A stretch of DNA of 64,000 nucleotides from NCBI GenBank assembly GCA_034436355.1, contig DAOTVQ010000026.1, positions 29,960-93,959 on the forward strand, written 5' to 3'. Position numbers and translations under genes: made by a program. Of the stretch, positions 37,179 through 45,987 are shown in pieces; the stretch's first letter is position 1; the number at the start of each line of letters is the position of its first letter. The DNA is from CP2-2F sp034436355 (lineage in GTDB: Bacteria > Chloroflexota > Anaerolineae > Aggregatilineales > UBA2796). The notes below the pieces were generated by a model. It was given only the letters and a program-made list of their open reading frames with translations. It made no database searches and was not told where the DNA came from.

Positions 37179-38318
37179 ATGGTCAGTGTGAAGACGCCTA
37201 CGCGCAAATGCCCGCGCTGCAACTATGAAAATGTGCCGCAGGCGGTCTATTGTTTCCGCTGCAACCGCCACCTGAACGATGCGCCTGTGGTGAATGGCTT
37301 AGATGGCACCGGCAGCCTGATCGAGGGTGCGCTGCGCTTTATTCGCCAACGCGATCACAGCTTATTTGAGCCGGGTCGGATCGAACGCTTGCGAAAGGCA
37401 AGGTCAAAAGTGCTACCCGAAAATCTAAACGGCGAACCACTCACCTGTTTAAGCTGCGGCACTTATAACCTACCAACTGCCACACACTGCACGCATTGTA
37501 ATGTCCCTTTGCTGATTCCTGATGAAGATTTTGGCACGCTGCTGCGCCTGAGTGCGCGCACCAACGTTGGCAAGGTGCGGAGCAACAATGAGGATAGCCT
37601 TGCCTTGTGGTCTGTGGATGGCTTGGCGTTGGCACTGGTTGCCGATGGCATGGGCGGCGCCGCTGCCGGTGAAGAAGCCAGTCGCCTCGTCGTGGAGGCT
37701 GTGCAAGCCAGCTTTGCTGGCACCGAGCGCGGCAGCGATACGTTGGTAGCTCTCAGTGAAGATGAGCTGAGCAAGCGCTTGCACGCCGCCATTGATCAGG
37801 CGAACCGCACCGTCGTGGAGCGCGCCAAGCGCGATGCCTCTCGGCGTGGGATGGGAACAACTGCCACCTTAGCCTTGGTGCGGAACAACCGCGTCTTTGT
37901 GGCGCACGTCGGCGATAGCCGCCTGTATCTGGTTGACCCGCACGACCGCACCATCAGCCAAATCACCAATGACCACAGCTTTGTGCAGGCGTTGGTTGCT
38001 TCCGGACATCTCACAGCCGATCAGGCGCGCTATCACCCGATGGGGCATGTCCTTTACCGTGCGCTGGGGCAATCGGCTGATCTAGAGATAGACCTCTATC
38101 GGCACACCTTGCGCGGCGGGGATCGGATTGTGATCTGCTCCGATGGCTTGACGCGCCACCTTGAAGATCACGAGATTGCCGAGATTGTGCTGCAAACTGA
38201 AAATCCGACTGAGGCAACGCTCGATTTGGTGGAGCTGACCAACGAGCGCGGCGGCGAAGATAACGTCAGTGTGGTGGTGTTGCAAGTGGATTCAGTTGAG
38301 AGCGTAGGGCAAGCGTAG
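37179..38318 (+). CDS. PP2C-family protein phosphatase with N-terminal zinc ribbons
   Basis: The 379-residue protein opens with two zinc-ribbon motifs, CPRCNYENVPQAVYCFRC (about 11-28) and CLSCGTYNLPTATHCTHC (about 90-107). A PP2C domain follows (about 125-375) with RSNNEDS, VADGMGG, HVGDSRLY, TNDHSFVQ, CSDGLTRH and GGEDNVSVVV; the metal Asp residues are all present. It should dephosphorylate Ser/Thr proteins and may counter PknB-type kinases such as the one at 8861. ATG 37179 is very close to its AAGGG; GTG 37188 would have better spacing. Confidence 0.9.
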   Translation: MVSVKTPTRKCPRCNYENVPQAVYCFRCNRHLNDAPVVNGLDGTGSLIEGALRFIRQRDHSLFEPGRIERLRKARSKVLPENLNGEPLTCLSCGTYNLPTATHCTHCNVPLLIPDEDFGTLLRLSARTNVGKVRSNNEDSLALWSVDGLALALVADGMGGAAAGEEASRLVVEAVQASFAGTERGSDTLVALSEDELSKRLHAAIDQANRTVVERAKRDASRRGMGTTATLALVRNNRVFVAHVGDSRLYLVDPHDRTISQITNDHSFVQALVASGHLTADQARYHPMGHVLYRALGQSADLEIDLYRHTLRGGDRIVICSDGLTRHLEDHEIAEIVLQTENPTEATLDLVELTNERGGEDNVSVVVLQVDSVESVGQA

Positions 38319-38488
38319 GCTTCAACTCATAGCGCATTAATGTGCGCTTAAGCCATGCCTCAGCCAAAGGGGGCATACTGAGATCAACTTGCCGTGCCGT
38401 ATTGAGCATGAGATGGAATGCACGTGCAAGCTGCCCAATTGCCCATGCGGAGGTGCGCGTCGCCGCGTTGGTTGAAAGGGTCACTTCC

Positions 38489-38530
38489 AACTGCCAGCAG
38501 GTGACTACCCCCTTCACCCTGCTGGCAGTT
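38489..38530. terminator. Long perfect hairpin in the gap after the PP2C gene
   Basis: AACTGCCAGCAGG (38489-38501) is fully complementary to CCTGCTGGCAGTT (38518-38530), with TGA/TCA extending the stem inward past a bulged C. TGATATTTTT follows. It lies in the 312-base gene-free gap 38319-38630, about 170 bases after the PP2C stop, and is the likely terminator for that gene. Apart from this and a possible promoter I see nothing else in the gap. Confidence 0.6.
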
Positions 38531-38555
38531 TGATATTTTTAAGATACTCCCCATC

Positions 38556-38586
38556 TTGCCATAGGTGCCTGCTCTTGGTGTACAAT
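38556..38586 (+). promoter_or_regulatory. Candidate promoter before the 4TM protein gene
   Basis: TTGCCA and TACAAT are spaced by 19 bases, 44 bases before ATG 38631. The -10 region GTGTACAATC is identical to that before the PP2C gene. Confidence 0.35.
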
Positions 38587-38630
38587 CAAGGCAATCCTAT
38601 CCCAGTTTGATTGAGGAGTCCTAACCAACG

Positions 38631-39053
38631 ATGGGCAACCTGACTCTTGAGCAGTTTATCAACAACCTTAATCCGATTTCCAATGATCCGTTCACGCTGA
38701 TCTGGGGCATTTCGCTCTACTCAGTCTTCTTCCTGTGCCTGATCATGCTCTTTGTGCAACGCCGCCCACAAATGCCCGTGCAGCTTTTCTTGGTAGGCGC
38801 CATGATGTTGGCGCTCATTGATAAGGTTGCAACGGGCAACCTGCCCGGCGCCATCTTCCGCAACAACGAGCTGATCACGCTCTTTCTGCGTGTGGGCGTG
38901 TTCTCGCTGCCGCTGCTGGCAGTTGCCGTCACCAAGACTGAGAAATCGCGCATCTGGGGCATTCTGGCAGTTGGCATCGGCATGGTCTATGTGTTGCTGC
39001 GCGGCGTGCTGGAGATGGGCTGGCTCGGTTCAGTGGCAACGCCGGGGCGCTGA
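38631..39053 (+). CDS. Small four-segment membrane protein of unknown function
   Basis: The 140-residue protein has about four hydrophobic segments (24-42, 50-65, 83-99, 105-127), with short loops and the start MGNLTLEQFINNLNPISNDPF. I do not recognise a family. GAGGAG lies before the ATG. It is the first of three same-strand genes but about 95 bases separate it from the LCP gene, so co-transcription is uncertain. Confidence 0.75.
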   Translation: MGNLTLEQFINNLNPISNDPFTLIWGISLYSVFFLCLIMLFVQRRPQMPVQLFLVGAMMLALIDKVATGNLPGAIFRNNELITLFLRVGVFSLPLLAVAVTKTEKSRIWGILAVGIGMVYVLLRGVLEMGWLGSVATPGR

Positions 39054-39147
39054 GCGTTTGGCAAGCGTCTGCTAAGCGCATAGGTATAATCTCAGCATTG
39101 CTTGTACAATAGTGGTGAGTTTTAGTCGTGAATGGTTGTGATCCAGG

Positions 39148-40476
39148 ATGAACACTCACCACTTGCCCAACAATGAAGACACCGATCAACTGCAATACGA
39201 GCAGTATGCATCCAAGCGCCCTGTGCGCGCTGCGCCCAAGCCGATTTCCGCGTGGAAGCCCTCGGTGAAGCGCGCTACGCCGCTTGCCGAACCTGCCGCC
39301 ACCGATCCCGCCTTGACGCGCCCTACGCTGCCCGCCACACAACCTATGCGCCCGCTGCACCCTGAAACGGTGACGGCTTCACCGCCTATGCCGCCTGTGT
39401 TGTACGCCTCACCTGCCCACCCACCACGCCAAAGGTCAATATTATTGCCGTTCGTCGGCATTCTGACCAGCTTTGCCGCCGCGCTGATTTTCGCCCTTTT
39501 TGTTGGCTGGCAGCTTTTCAGCAGCGCGCTAAACGATGATTCGCGTGTGGCAGCCGCGCAGCTTGCCACACCAACCCTGACTCTTGCCACTTTTCCACCG
39601 GCAACCACGCCACCCGAACTGCTTATTCAGGCGTGGAACGGCACGGAACGCTTTAATGTGCTGCTGCTGGGTTTGGATAAGCGCCCGAATGACCGCGGCA
39701 CTGCCTTCCGCACCGATTCAATGATCTTGATCAGCTTTGATCCTGCCACGCGCAGTATTGGCGTGCTGAGCATCCCACGTGATCTATATGTCGAAATCCC
39801 ACGCGATACCGTCGTTGGGCAAAGCTACGGCTTTCAGCGCATCAACACCGCCTACTTTCTGGGCGAGCGCGTGCAAGAAGGCTATGGCGCAATACTGGCA
39901 ATGCAGGCTGTGCAATACAATCTGGGTGTGCGCGTGCATGATTATGTCGTCTTTGATTTTCAGGCAGTCATCAACATAATTGATGCCATCGGCGGCATTG
40001 AGATTGAGGTGGCACGCGAAATTATAGACCACGAATATCCGAATATGTATACCAATGGCTACGATCCGCTCTATATTGCCGCCGGCAGGCAGTGGATGAA
40101 CGGCGAGCTTGCCTTGAAATATGCCCGTTCGCGGCACGGCAGCAGCGATTTTGACCGTGCGCGCCGCCAGCAACAGGTGATTAACGCCGTGCGGGAGCGC
40201 ATTTTGCGCTTTGAGATGCTGCCTGAATTGATTGTGCGTGCGCCGAATTTGTGGTCAGGCTTGAGTGGGCATGTTCGCAGTGGCTTGGCGCTAGAGCAGT
40301 GGATTCAACTCGCCCTATATGCTAAAGATATTCCCAGCGAAAACATTCGTTATGGCGTGATTGATGGGCGCTATGTGCAGGCGATGATGTGGAATGGCAT
40401 GTCGGTGCTTTCGCCAAACCGCGCCGTGATTGGCAGCTTGCTGCTGGAAGTGTTCGGCGCGAATTATAACCAATAG
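39148..40476 (+). CDS. LytR-CpsA-Psr (LCP) family protein
   Basis: The 442-residue protein has a Pro-rich cytoplasmic N-terminus (about 1-95), one membrane segment (ILLPFVGILTSFAAALIFALFVGW), a short linker and an LCP catalytic domain: LLLGLDKRP, RTDSMILISFDPATRSIGVLSIPRDLYVEIP, the later VARE motif and ALKYARSRHGSSDFDRARRQQQV. The conserved Arg and Asp that hold the polyprenyl-pyrophosphate substrate are present. LCP enzymes attach glycopolymers to the wall or to proteins. The long N-terminal tail may be a target for the Ser/Thr kinases. Confidence 0.92.
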   Translation: MNTHHLPNNEDTDQLQYEQYASKRPVRAAPKPISAWKPSVKRATPLAEPAATDPALTRPTLPATQPMRPLHPETVTASPPMPPVLYASPAHPPRQRSILLPFVGILTSFAAALIFALFVGWQLFSSALNDDSRVAAAQLATPTLTLATFPPATTPPELLIQAWNGTERFNVLLLGLDKRPNDRGTAFRTDSMILISFDPATRSIGVLSIPRDLYVEIPRDTVVGQSYGFQRINTAYFLGERVQEGYGAILAMQAVQYNLGVRVHDYVVFDFQAVINIIDAIGGIEIEVAREIIDHEYPNMYTNGYDPLYIAAGRQWMNGELALKYARSRHGSSDFDRARRQQQVINAVRERILRFEMLPELIVRAPNLWSGLSGHVRSGLALEQWIQLALYAKDIPSENIRYGVIDGRYVQAMMWNGMSVLSPNRAVIGSLLLEVFGANYNQ

Positions 40477-40492
40477 AGAAGGGTATTTTCCA

Positions 40493-41470
40493 ATGCCTGA
40501 AAAACGCTCTCCACGAAACAAAACGTTGACTCTTTCGCCAGAGGAACACGAACAGTATCGCCAACGCCTGCTACACTTGAGTGCGCCCGCTGGGCTATTG
40601 CAGAATAGGATCATCTGCCAGGATGTTTTGGAGGCAGCACCGTATCTACCCACACAATTTGTTGATCTATTGATCGTTGATCCACCTTACAATCTGACCA
40701 AGCAGTTCAGCGAACATCACTTTCAACAACGTTCTGACGAGGAATATGCTCTGTGGACAGAAACATGGGTTTCTGCAATACGCCATACCCTCAAACCAAA
40801 TGCTTCCCTGTATGTGTGTGGTGATTGGCGCACTTCGGCTGTTTTGTACAATGTACTGCGCCGTTATTTCATCATTCAAAATCGCATTACATGGGCGCGG
40901 GATAAAGGGCGCGGTGCAAAAGCAAATTGGAAAAATAATGCAGAAGATATTTGGTTCTGCACGGTTAGCCGAGATTACTACTTTAATGTTGAGGCAGTCA
41001 AGGTGCGCCGTAAAGTAATCGCACCTTATCGCACAGAAAGCGGCGCACCCAAAGACTGGATTGAGACTGACACGGGCAATTTTCGCCTCACACATCCTTC
41101 AAACATTTGGACGGATCTCACTGTGCCGTTTTGGTCTATGCCCGAAAACACAGAACACCCAACCCAAAAACCAGAGAAGTTAATTGCCAAGCTAGTGCTT
41201 GCCAGCAGCAAACCGAACGCCGTTGTGCTTGATCCTTTTCTTGGCTCTGGCACAACGGCTGTCGTCGCACAGAAGTTAGGCAGGCAGTTTGTTGGCATCG
41301 AAATAGATCCGACGTATTGTTGTCTTGCCCAAAAACGCCTGCATATGGCACTCAATGATCCGCGCATACAGGGCTATGAGGACGGCGTGTTTTGGGAACG
41401 CAACACACCATCTGATGCTATGCTCAGCACAACTTCTGATCAGCAGCTAGACTTGTTCTCGAAAAAGTAA
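40493..41470 (+). CDS. Orphan beta-class DNA methyltransferase
   Basis: The frame opens earlier, but ATG 40493, after GAGAAGGG, gives 325 residues. DPPYNL (63-68, motif IV) precedes DPFLGSGTT (247-255, motif I), the beta-class order, and HPTQKP lies between them. DPPYNL is typical of N6-adenine enzymes such as CcrM, though N4-cytosine use cannot be excluded. The coding DNA is visibly richer in A and T than its neighbours, which suggests recent gain. No restriction enzyme gene is next to it. It follows the LCP gene by 16 bases. Confidence 0.9.
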   Translation: MPEKRSPRNKTLTLSPEEHEQYRQRLLHLSAPAGLLQNRIICQDVLEAAPYLPTQFVDLLIVDPPYNLTKQFSEHHFQQRSDEEYALWTETWVSAIRHTLKPNASLYVCGDWRTSAVLYNVLRRYFIIQNRITWARDKGRGAKANWKNNAEDIWFCTVSRDYYFNVEAVKVRRKVIAPYRTESGAPKDWIETDTGNFRLTHPSNIWTDLTVPFWSMPENTEHPTQKPEKLIAKLVLASSKPNAVVLDPFLGSGTTAVVAQKLGRQFVGIEIDPTYCCLAQKRLHMALNDPRIQGYEDGVFWERNTPSDAMLSTTSDQQLDLFSKK

Positions 41471-41497
41471 AGCTAAATGCGGAGTATCCAGCACCGC

Positions 41498-41779
41498 CTA
41501 GAAGAACCGAAACCAGCGCCGCCGCTTGAAGCCTTCTGCCTTCCCTTCACGGATGGCTGCCAATACCTTCTCGGTGAAGCCGGGCGGTGCGCCGATCAAC
41601 TCCGCAGTGACCAGTAAGCGCTCCACAGCGCGTTCAGCGTTGCTCAGCGGCGCTGCCTGTGCCGTCTCGGTTGCGGCAGCAGCACCTTCAGCCGCCTGAC
41701 GTGCCGCCAGCTCTGCCGCTTCGTCTTGTGTGTCATCTTGGTGGGCAAATTTTCTTGCGTCGTCATGCTCTGCGCTCAT
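41498..41779 (-). CDS. Small protein downstream of ECF sigma factor, possible regulator
   Basis: The 93-residue product is acidic and Ala/Gln/Glu-rich in its first half, has an ordered-looking middle (ERAVERLLVTAELIGAPPGFTEKVLAAIREG) and ends in a basic aromatic stretch (FKRRRWFRFF). It lies 32 bases after the sigma gene stop. The APPGFTEKVLAAI segment resembles the C-terminal part of short anti-sigma-like proteins, but there is no zinc motif or membrane segment. Its role is inferred only from position. Confidence 0.6.
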   Translation of the reverse strand: MSAEHDDARKFAHQDDTQDEAAELAARQAAEGAAAATETAQAAPLSNAERAVERLLVTAELIGAPPGFTEKVLAAIREGKAEGFKRRRWFRFF

Positions 41780-41811
41780 TAGGTCACCTCATTAATCATT
41801 ACGGCTGAATT

Positions 41812-42411
41812 CTATTCATCTTCAAAAATGCCCGCCTGCCGCAGATCGGGCTGAAGGGCAGTCAGTTTGGCAGCGAGCGTTTGCCGCGCACGAAACAAAC
41901 GGCTTTTAATGGCGCTTTCTGTGGTGCGGAGCATTTCGGCAATCTCTTGATAGGAATAGTCGTACCAATAATGCAGCACCACCGCAGCGCGGTGTTCGGG
42001 TGAAAGTTCCGCCAGCAGGCTTTGGATCAGGGCGGTGCGTTCGCTGGCGATGGCGGCTGCCTCCGGCTCTAACGCTTCGCTGTGCAGCACGGTGCGCGGT
42101 GGCAGCGGCTCATCAATGGAAAGCCATTTCAGGCGGCGGCGGCGCAGGCGGTCTATGCAAAAGTTAGAGGTGATCGAGAGCAGCCACGTGCGAAAGGGAC
42201 GCACCATATCGTAGCGGTCAAGGTTGGCATAGGCGCGCAGAAAGGTCTCTTGGGCGGCATCTTCTGCTTCAACGCGGTTGCCCAGAATGCGGTAGGCAAG
42301 GTTGTAAACAGCGTTCTGATGAAGCTGCACCAGCTCACCAAAGGCAGCCTGATCGCCCTGCCGAGCGCTAATTAGCCACGCTGATTCTTGCTCAATAGAC
42401 ACGCTATCCAT
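41812..42411 (-). CDS. ECF-type RNA polymerase sigma factor A
   Basis: The 199-residue sigma factor has region 2 (LVQLHQNAVYNLAYRILGNRVEAEDAAQETFLRAY, then FRTWLLSITSNFCIDRLRRR) and region 4 (LSPEHRAAVVLHYWYDYSYQEIAEMLRTTESAIKSRLFRAR). The frame is open to 42483, which would overlap the YigZ gene, so I use the ATG at 42411. A GTG three codons later (42402), nine bases after AAGG, has better spacing and may be the real start. It is followed by the 93-residue gene, a likely partner. Confidence 0.9.
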   Translation of the reverse strand: MDSVSIEQESAWLISARQGDQAAFGELVQLHQNAVYNLAYRILGNRVEAEDAAQETFLRAYANLDRYDMVRPFRTWLLSITSNFCIDRLRRRRLKWLSIDEPLPPRTVLHSEALEPEAAAIASERTALIQSLLAELSPEHRAAVVLHYWYDYSYQEIAEMLRTTESAIKSRLFRARQTLAAKLTALQPDLRQAGIFEDE

Positions 42412-42451
42412 CCTTACTGTAAGACTACGCAGATAAGCCGCAAAAGTTGCA

Positions 42452-43057
42452 TCAAAATGGCTGCGGTGTGATTTTACCCGCACTCATGTCGCGCAGGGCA
42501 GCACTAAATGGCACAACGGCATCTTCTGCCAGCGTCATCTCAAGCGTAACCATCTCTGCGAAAGCCTCCGCCTTTATTTGGGCGGTATGCTGCGCTGCCA
42601 GTAACTTCACACGCTCATAAAGCGGATACGGCACTTGCAAGCGCAGGCGAGACAACGTGATTTTAGGGCGCGTAGTCATCGCGGCGAGGGCAAGGCGTGC
42701 TGTCTCACTATAGGCGCGCACCAAGCCGCCTGTGCCAAGTTTCACGCCACCAAAATAGCGCGTCACCACCAGCACCACATCACCCACATCCGTGCCGCGC
42801 AGCACTGCCATAATCGGCGGACCTGAAGTGCCGCTTGGCTCACCGTCGTCCGAAAGTCCTTCGTTCAGGCTGGCGCCATAGCCCACCCGAAAGGCGTAGA
42901 CATGATGAGAGGCATCGGGCATTTCGGCGCGCACTGCGGCAATAAATTGGCGTGCTTCTAACACATTTTCAGCATAGCCAAGCGTAGCGATGAAGCGCGA
43001 ACGACTGACCGTGTGTTCAGCGCGCACCGTTAAGGCAGGGACGGGATAGCCACTCAT
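42452..43057 (-). CDS. yigZ: YigZ/IMPACT family protein
   Basis: The 201-residue protein has the IMPACT N-terminal domain, with SRFIATLGYAENVLEARQFI, ASHHVYAFRVG, SDDGEPSGTSGPPI and VVTRYFGGVKLGTGGLVRAYS, followed by a ferredoxin-like C-terminal domain. Bacterial members are of uncertain function, possibly linked to translation or proline peptide handling. Its start overlaps the stop of the upstream 144-residue gene by four bases (ATGA), so the two are translationally coupled. Confidence 0.93.
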   Translation of the reverse strand: MSGYPVPALTVRAEHTVSRSRFIATLGYAENVLEARQFIAAVRAEMPDASHHVYAFRVGYGASLNEGLSDDGEPSGTSGPPIMAVLRGTDVGDVVLVVTRYFGGVKLGTGGLVRAYSETARLALAAMTTRPKITLSRLRLQVPYPLYERVKLLAAQHTAQIKAEAFAEMVTLEMTLAEDAVVPFSAALRDMSAGKITPQPF

Positions 43058-43488
43058 GCGCTGCCTTGCTGACCAAACTCCGCCAGCAGCCGATCATAAG
43101 CGCCTGCCCATGTTTCAGGGTTGCGCGTGTATTTGGTGATGGTGATCTCCACAAAATGCGGCAAAAGCGGCAAAATCTGCATAGGAAGTTGATCCCATGC
43201 GTTGGTTCGCACCAAGTCCTCAAGGCGCGCACAGGCGATGCCAAGCCACGTCCATTGGGCGCGGAACTGCTCGACTTTGTTCCAATAGTTGCGCTTTTCC
43301 CATGCCAACATCGAAACCTCGATGCCGTCTTCAATCTCGCGGAAGCAGTAGATCAAGGTGGCAACCATATCGCGGGCTTCGGCATCCACTTCGCTTTTTT
43401 GCCCAAGGCGGCGCAGCAGTTCAGCGGCAGTTCGCATGTGTTGGTTGCGAAGTTTGCCGGCATTCTCAGGGTTAATCACGCGGCTCAT
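43054..43488 (-). CDS. Conserved-looking all-helical protein of unknown function
   Basis: The 144-residue product is predicted mostly helical, with no membrane segment and no motif I recognise. Notable stretches are AEARDMVATLIYCFREIEDGIEVS and EKRNYWNKVEQFRAQWTWLGIACARLEDLV, rich in Trp and charged residues. It overlaps yigZ by four bases and is the first gene of that pair. A perfect TATAAT on its strand (43528-43523) lies about 35 bases upstream, though without a good -35. Confidence 0.65.
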   Translation of the reverse strand: MSRVINPENAGKLRNQHMRTAAELLRRLGQKSEVDAEARDMVATLIYCFREIEDGIEVSMLAWEKRNYWNKVEQFRAQWTWLGIACARLEDLVRTNAWDQLPMQILPLLPHFVEITITKYTRNPETWAGAYDRLLAEFGQQGSA

Positions 43489-43543
43489 TAACTTTGCTCC
43501 GATTAAGGTGAGAGGTGCGCCTGATTATAGCGCATAACACGAG

Positions 43544-43571
43544 AAGGCGCAGCCTGTGCAGACTGCGCCTT
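43544..43571. terminator. Hairpin in the gap between two minus-strand operons
   Basis: AAGGCGCAG and CTGCGCCTT form a nine-base stem with a ten-base loop, about 66 bases past the stop of the gene ending at 43637. The T-run in that direction is weak, so it is a possible terminator only. Confidence 0.4.
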
Positions 43572-43636
43572 GTGCTGGTGGGCTTTTTGTGTGGTCGGGT
43601 CGCTCGCTAGAGACAGACTGCGATCCCTTACCGTTC

Positions 43637-44602
43637 TTAAGGTATCTTCATGAAGATCACTGCACCTGAGGCTGTGGTAATGGCGCGATCTTGCCCATCC
43701 AAGCCGTAAAGGACGAACCGTAACGGACGGTCGGCTGTGTTGCTGTTTTGCAAGGCGGCGTAGGGTAGTTGGATCACATCATGCGGCGGTGCATCAAAGA
43801 AGAAGATGCTCAGCAGCCGCCCACTGTCCGCCAACATAACTTCTAGGCGGTAGCGGGCAATTTTGGCGCTGTTTCGTGTGGTAATGGTGATCACAAATGC
43901 CTCAGTTTCGGTGTCATGGCGCACCGATTCAATCTGTGCTGAAGCCTCAATCGCCATTGGTGTTGCCGTCAAGTCAAGCTGCGGCACAAGCGAGCTTGGG
44001 AAGGGCGTTGCTGTGGGGTCTGCTGGCAGCACAGTTGGCTGCAAATCATGACGTATCGGTTCAACACACTCCGAAGGTGAGCTGCCGCCAATTGGCGTAG
44101 CAGTCCACAGCGGGTTGGCAGGTGGTGTGCCAAAAAAAGGCGTCACGGTTGGGCAAGGCGTGCCAATAAGCGGCGTAGCAGAAGGTACAAGCGTGGCGGA
44201 AGCGGTTACCGTTGCGGTGGCAGTGCTGTTTTGCGCGCTGCCCAAAGTATTGCCATTCGAAGGCGGCAAGTTGCTCATCAGCACGGCAACTACAAGCAGC
44301 ACAACGGCGCTGAGTGCAGCGGCAGCCCAACTGTAGTTCAGCGTGCGCTTGGCACGCAGCGGTTCAACGTGAAACATTGCCTTCTCTCCTTGTAACGATG
44401 GCTCAGATTCGGCGCGTTGGGCGGCGCTGAGCGCTCGCTGCCAAATGCGCGCCCGTTGGTTAGAACTCGGTGCGGCGCTTTCGGCACGCACCAACGCACG
44501 CAGAAATGCAGCCGTTTCATCACGCATATGCGGCGGCGCAGGTGCGTTCGGATCGTGGCGCAGCACCTCTAGAAAGTGTTCGATGATCTGATCAGGCTTC
44601 AT
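43637..44602 (-). CDS. Single-pass membrane protein, probable anti-sigma partner of ECF sigma B
   Basis: The 321-residue protein has an N-terminal cytoplasmic part with HMRDETAAFLRALVRAES and FHVEPLRAKRTL, one membrane segment (about 90-111), a Thr/Pro-rich extracellular linker and a C-terminal beta-rich domain (about 215-321). The start overlaps the stop of the upstream sigma gene by four bases. Size, membrane topology and coupling suggest an anti-sigma factor sensing an envelope signal, but no ZAS zinc motif is present. The external domain is not recognised. Confidence 0.7.
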   Translation of the reverse strand: MKPDQIIEHFLEVLRHDPNAPAPPHMRDETAAFLRALVRAESAAPSSNQRARIWQRALSAAQRAESEPSLQGEKAMFHVEPLRAKRTLNYSWAAAALSAVVLLVVAVLMSNLPPSNGNTLGSAQNSTATATVTASATLVPSATPLIGTPCPTVTPFFGTPPANPLWTATPIGGSSPSECVEPIRHDLQPTVLPADPTATPFPSSLVPQLDLTATPMAIEASAQIESVRHDTETEAFVITITTRNSAKIARYRLEVMLADSGRLLSIFFFDAPPHDVIQLPYAALQNSNTADRPLRFVLYGLDGQDRAITTASGAVIFMKIP

Positions 44603-45186
44603 CGGCGATCCTCTCTTTCCTGTGCTTGGTAGGCGTTTTGCAGCCAGCGCAGCGCACGGTGCAGCATAGTGCGGATAGCACCTTCGCGCTTGCCAAGCGC
44701 TGCACCGATCTCGGCGGCGGAAAGCCCGCCCACCACGCGCATTAGCACAACGTTTTGCTGTTCAGGCGGCAACTTTGCCACCAACTGCTGAATGGCATGT
44801 GCTTCCTCAGCTGCGATCAGCCGTTCGGCAGGCTCTGGCACATCCGAAGGCGGCTCAAGGTGCGATTGATCGAGTGATTGGGCGTGCCGCACCTGATGAT
44901 TGCGCTGCTTCAGATGGTTGATCACGGCATTATGCGCGATGCGGAATAACCATGCCGCCACACTGCCGCCGCGATATTGGCTGAGCGCCAGCAGCGCATT
45001 GGTAAAGACTTGGCTGGTTAGGTCTTCCGCCTCTTGCGGATCATCCACACGGCGCAAGCAGTAGGCATAGATGCGTTCGACATAGCGCTCGTAGATCGGC
45101 GCGAACAGACGTTTATCGCCTTGTGCGGCAGCGATCACAGCACGCTCTGCGGCGGCATCTAGCGTGGCGCTCTGTGCATCACTCAT
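44599..45186 (-). CDS. ECF-type RNA polymerase sigma factor B
   Basis: The frame is open to 45246, but the ATG at 45186 starts MSDAQSATLDAAAERAVIAAAQGDK, a more typical sigma N-terminus, giving 195 residues. Region 2 is FAPIYERYVERIYAYCLRRVDDPQEAEDLTSQVFTNAL and region 4 is LPPEQQNVVLMRVVGGLSAAEIGAALGKREGAIRTMLHRAL. The downstream single-pass protein is coupled by a four-base overlap and is probably its regulator. No clear ribosome-binding site is seen before the start. Confidence 0.9.
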   Translation of the reverse strand: MSDAQSATLDAAAERAVIAAAQGDKRLFAPIYERYVERIYAYCLRRVDDPQEAEDLTSQVFTNALLALSQYRGGSVAAWLFRIAHNAVINHLKQRNHQVRHAQSLDQSHLEPPSDVPEPAERLIAAEEAHAIQQLVAKLPPEQQNVVLMRVVGGLSAAEIGAALGKREGAIRTMLHRALRWLQNAYQAQEREDRR

Positions 45187-45393
45187 GGTTGGGTAGGCTA
45201 ACGTACCAATGGCTCTGCCCTCCGTCTTGCATTTCTGCGTACACACACTAAAGACAACGGCAGCCGTTAAACGTTACAAGGCGTCTGCTTTCGGTGCGGA
45301 TTCTAGCCAAGCTCGGCAGTTATTCGGCATTCGGCGCACACCTTGCGATAATTGCCTCAGAAATCATAGCTTCCCATACGGAGATACCCTTCG

Positions 45394-45981
45394 ATGCTCA
45401 TTGATTTTTCGCCCGTCCGTGAGGGCGGCTTGACTTTGCTTGACTTTTCAACGCGCTTCACCGCCCACGATCTGCGGCTTGCCATCCACGCTTATATAGA
45501 TGCAACGCTTGATCTGTTGGCAGACTGTGATGATGCTATGCTCACCCATGCCCCATATGATCCGCACGCGCACGATCCATTTGCTCCAGAAACCGATCAG
45601 CACATCGGCTGGAATTTGGCGCACCTTGTGCTGCATGTCACCGCCAGCCTCGAAGAAGGTGCTGCGTTCTATTCGGTGCTTGGGCGCGGCATTCCGCTTG
45701 GCGGCAGGCTGCGCTACGAGCCAGAGTGGCGCGCCTTCACCACACGCGCACAAGTCATAGCACGCTTGGAAGAATGCCGCCGCATGTGCCTCGCCTACCT
45801 TGATACAGTGCCGAATGCTCCACATCTTGATGTATACCGCGAACTGCCCGAAGCGGTTGCAGAGCGCTTCGGAAAGCTGAATGCGCCTGCCAATCTGCTT
45901 CTTGGCTTGCGGCACTGGGATGACCACCTCCCGCAGATGCAGGATGCCAAAGCACAAGCACAGGCGGCGCTGAAGGCATAG
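45394..45981 (+). CDS. DinB-like metal-dependent protein
   Basis: The 195-residue protein is mostly helical and has GWNLAHLVLHVTASLEEG (His pair), and near the end GLRHWDDHLPQM (His), fitting the three-histidine site of the DinB/YfiT four-helix fold. Those enzymes include thiol transferases using bacillithiol or mycothiol, but many have no known substrate. It is the first of three tightly spaced genes with the quinone oxidoreductase and SDR genes, six and seven bases apart. Confidence 0.7.
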   Translation: MLIDFSPVREGGLTLLDFSTRFTAHDLRLAIHAYIDATLDLLADCDDAMLTHAPYDPHAHDPFAPETDQHIGWNLAHLVLHVTASLEEGAAFYSVLGRGIPLGGRLRYEPEWRAFTTRAQVIARLEECRRMCLAYLDTVPNAPHLDVYRELPEAVAERFGKLNAPANLLLGLRHWDDHLPQMQDAKAQAQAALKA

Positions 45982-45987
45982 GCTGGC

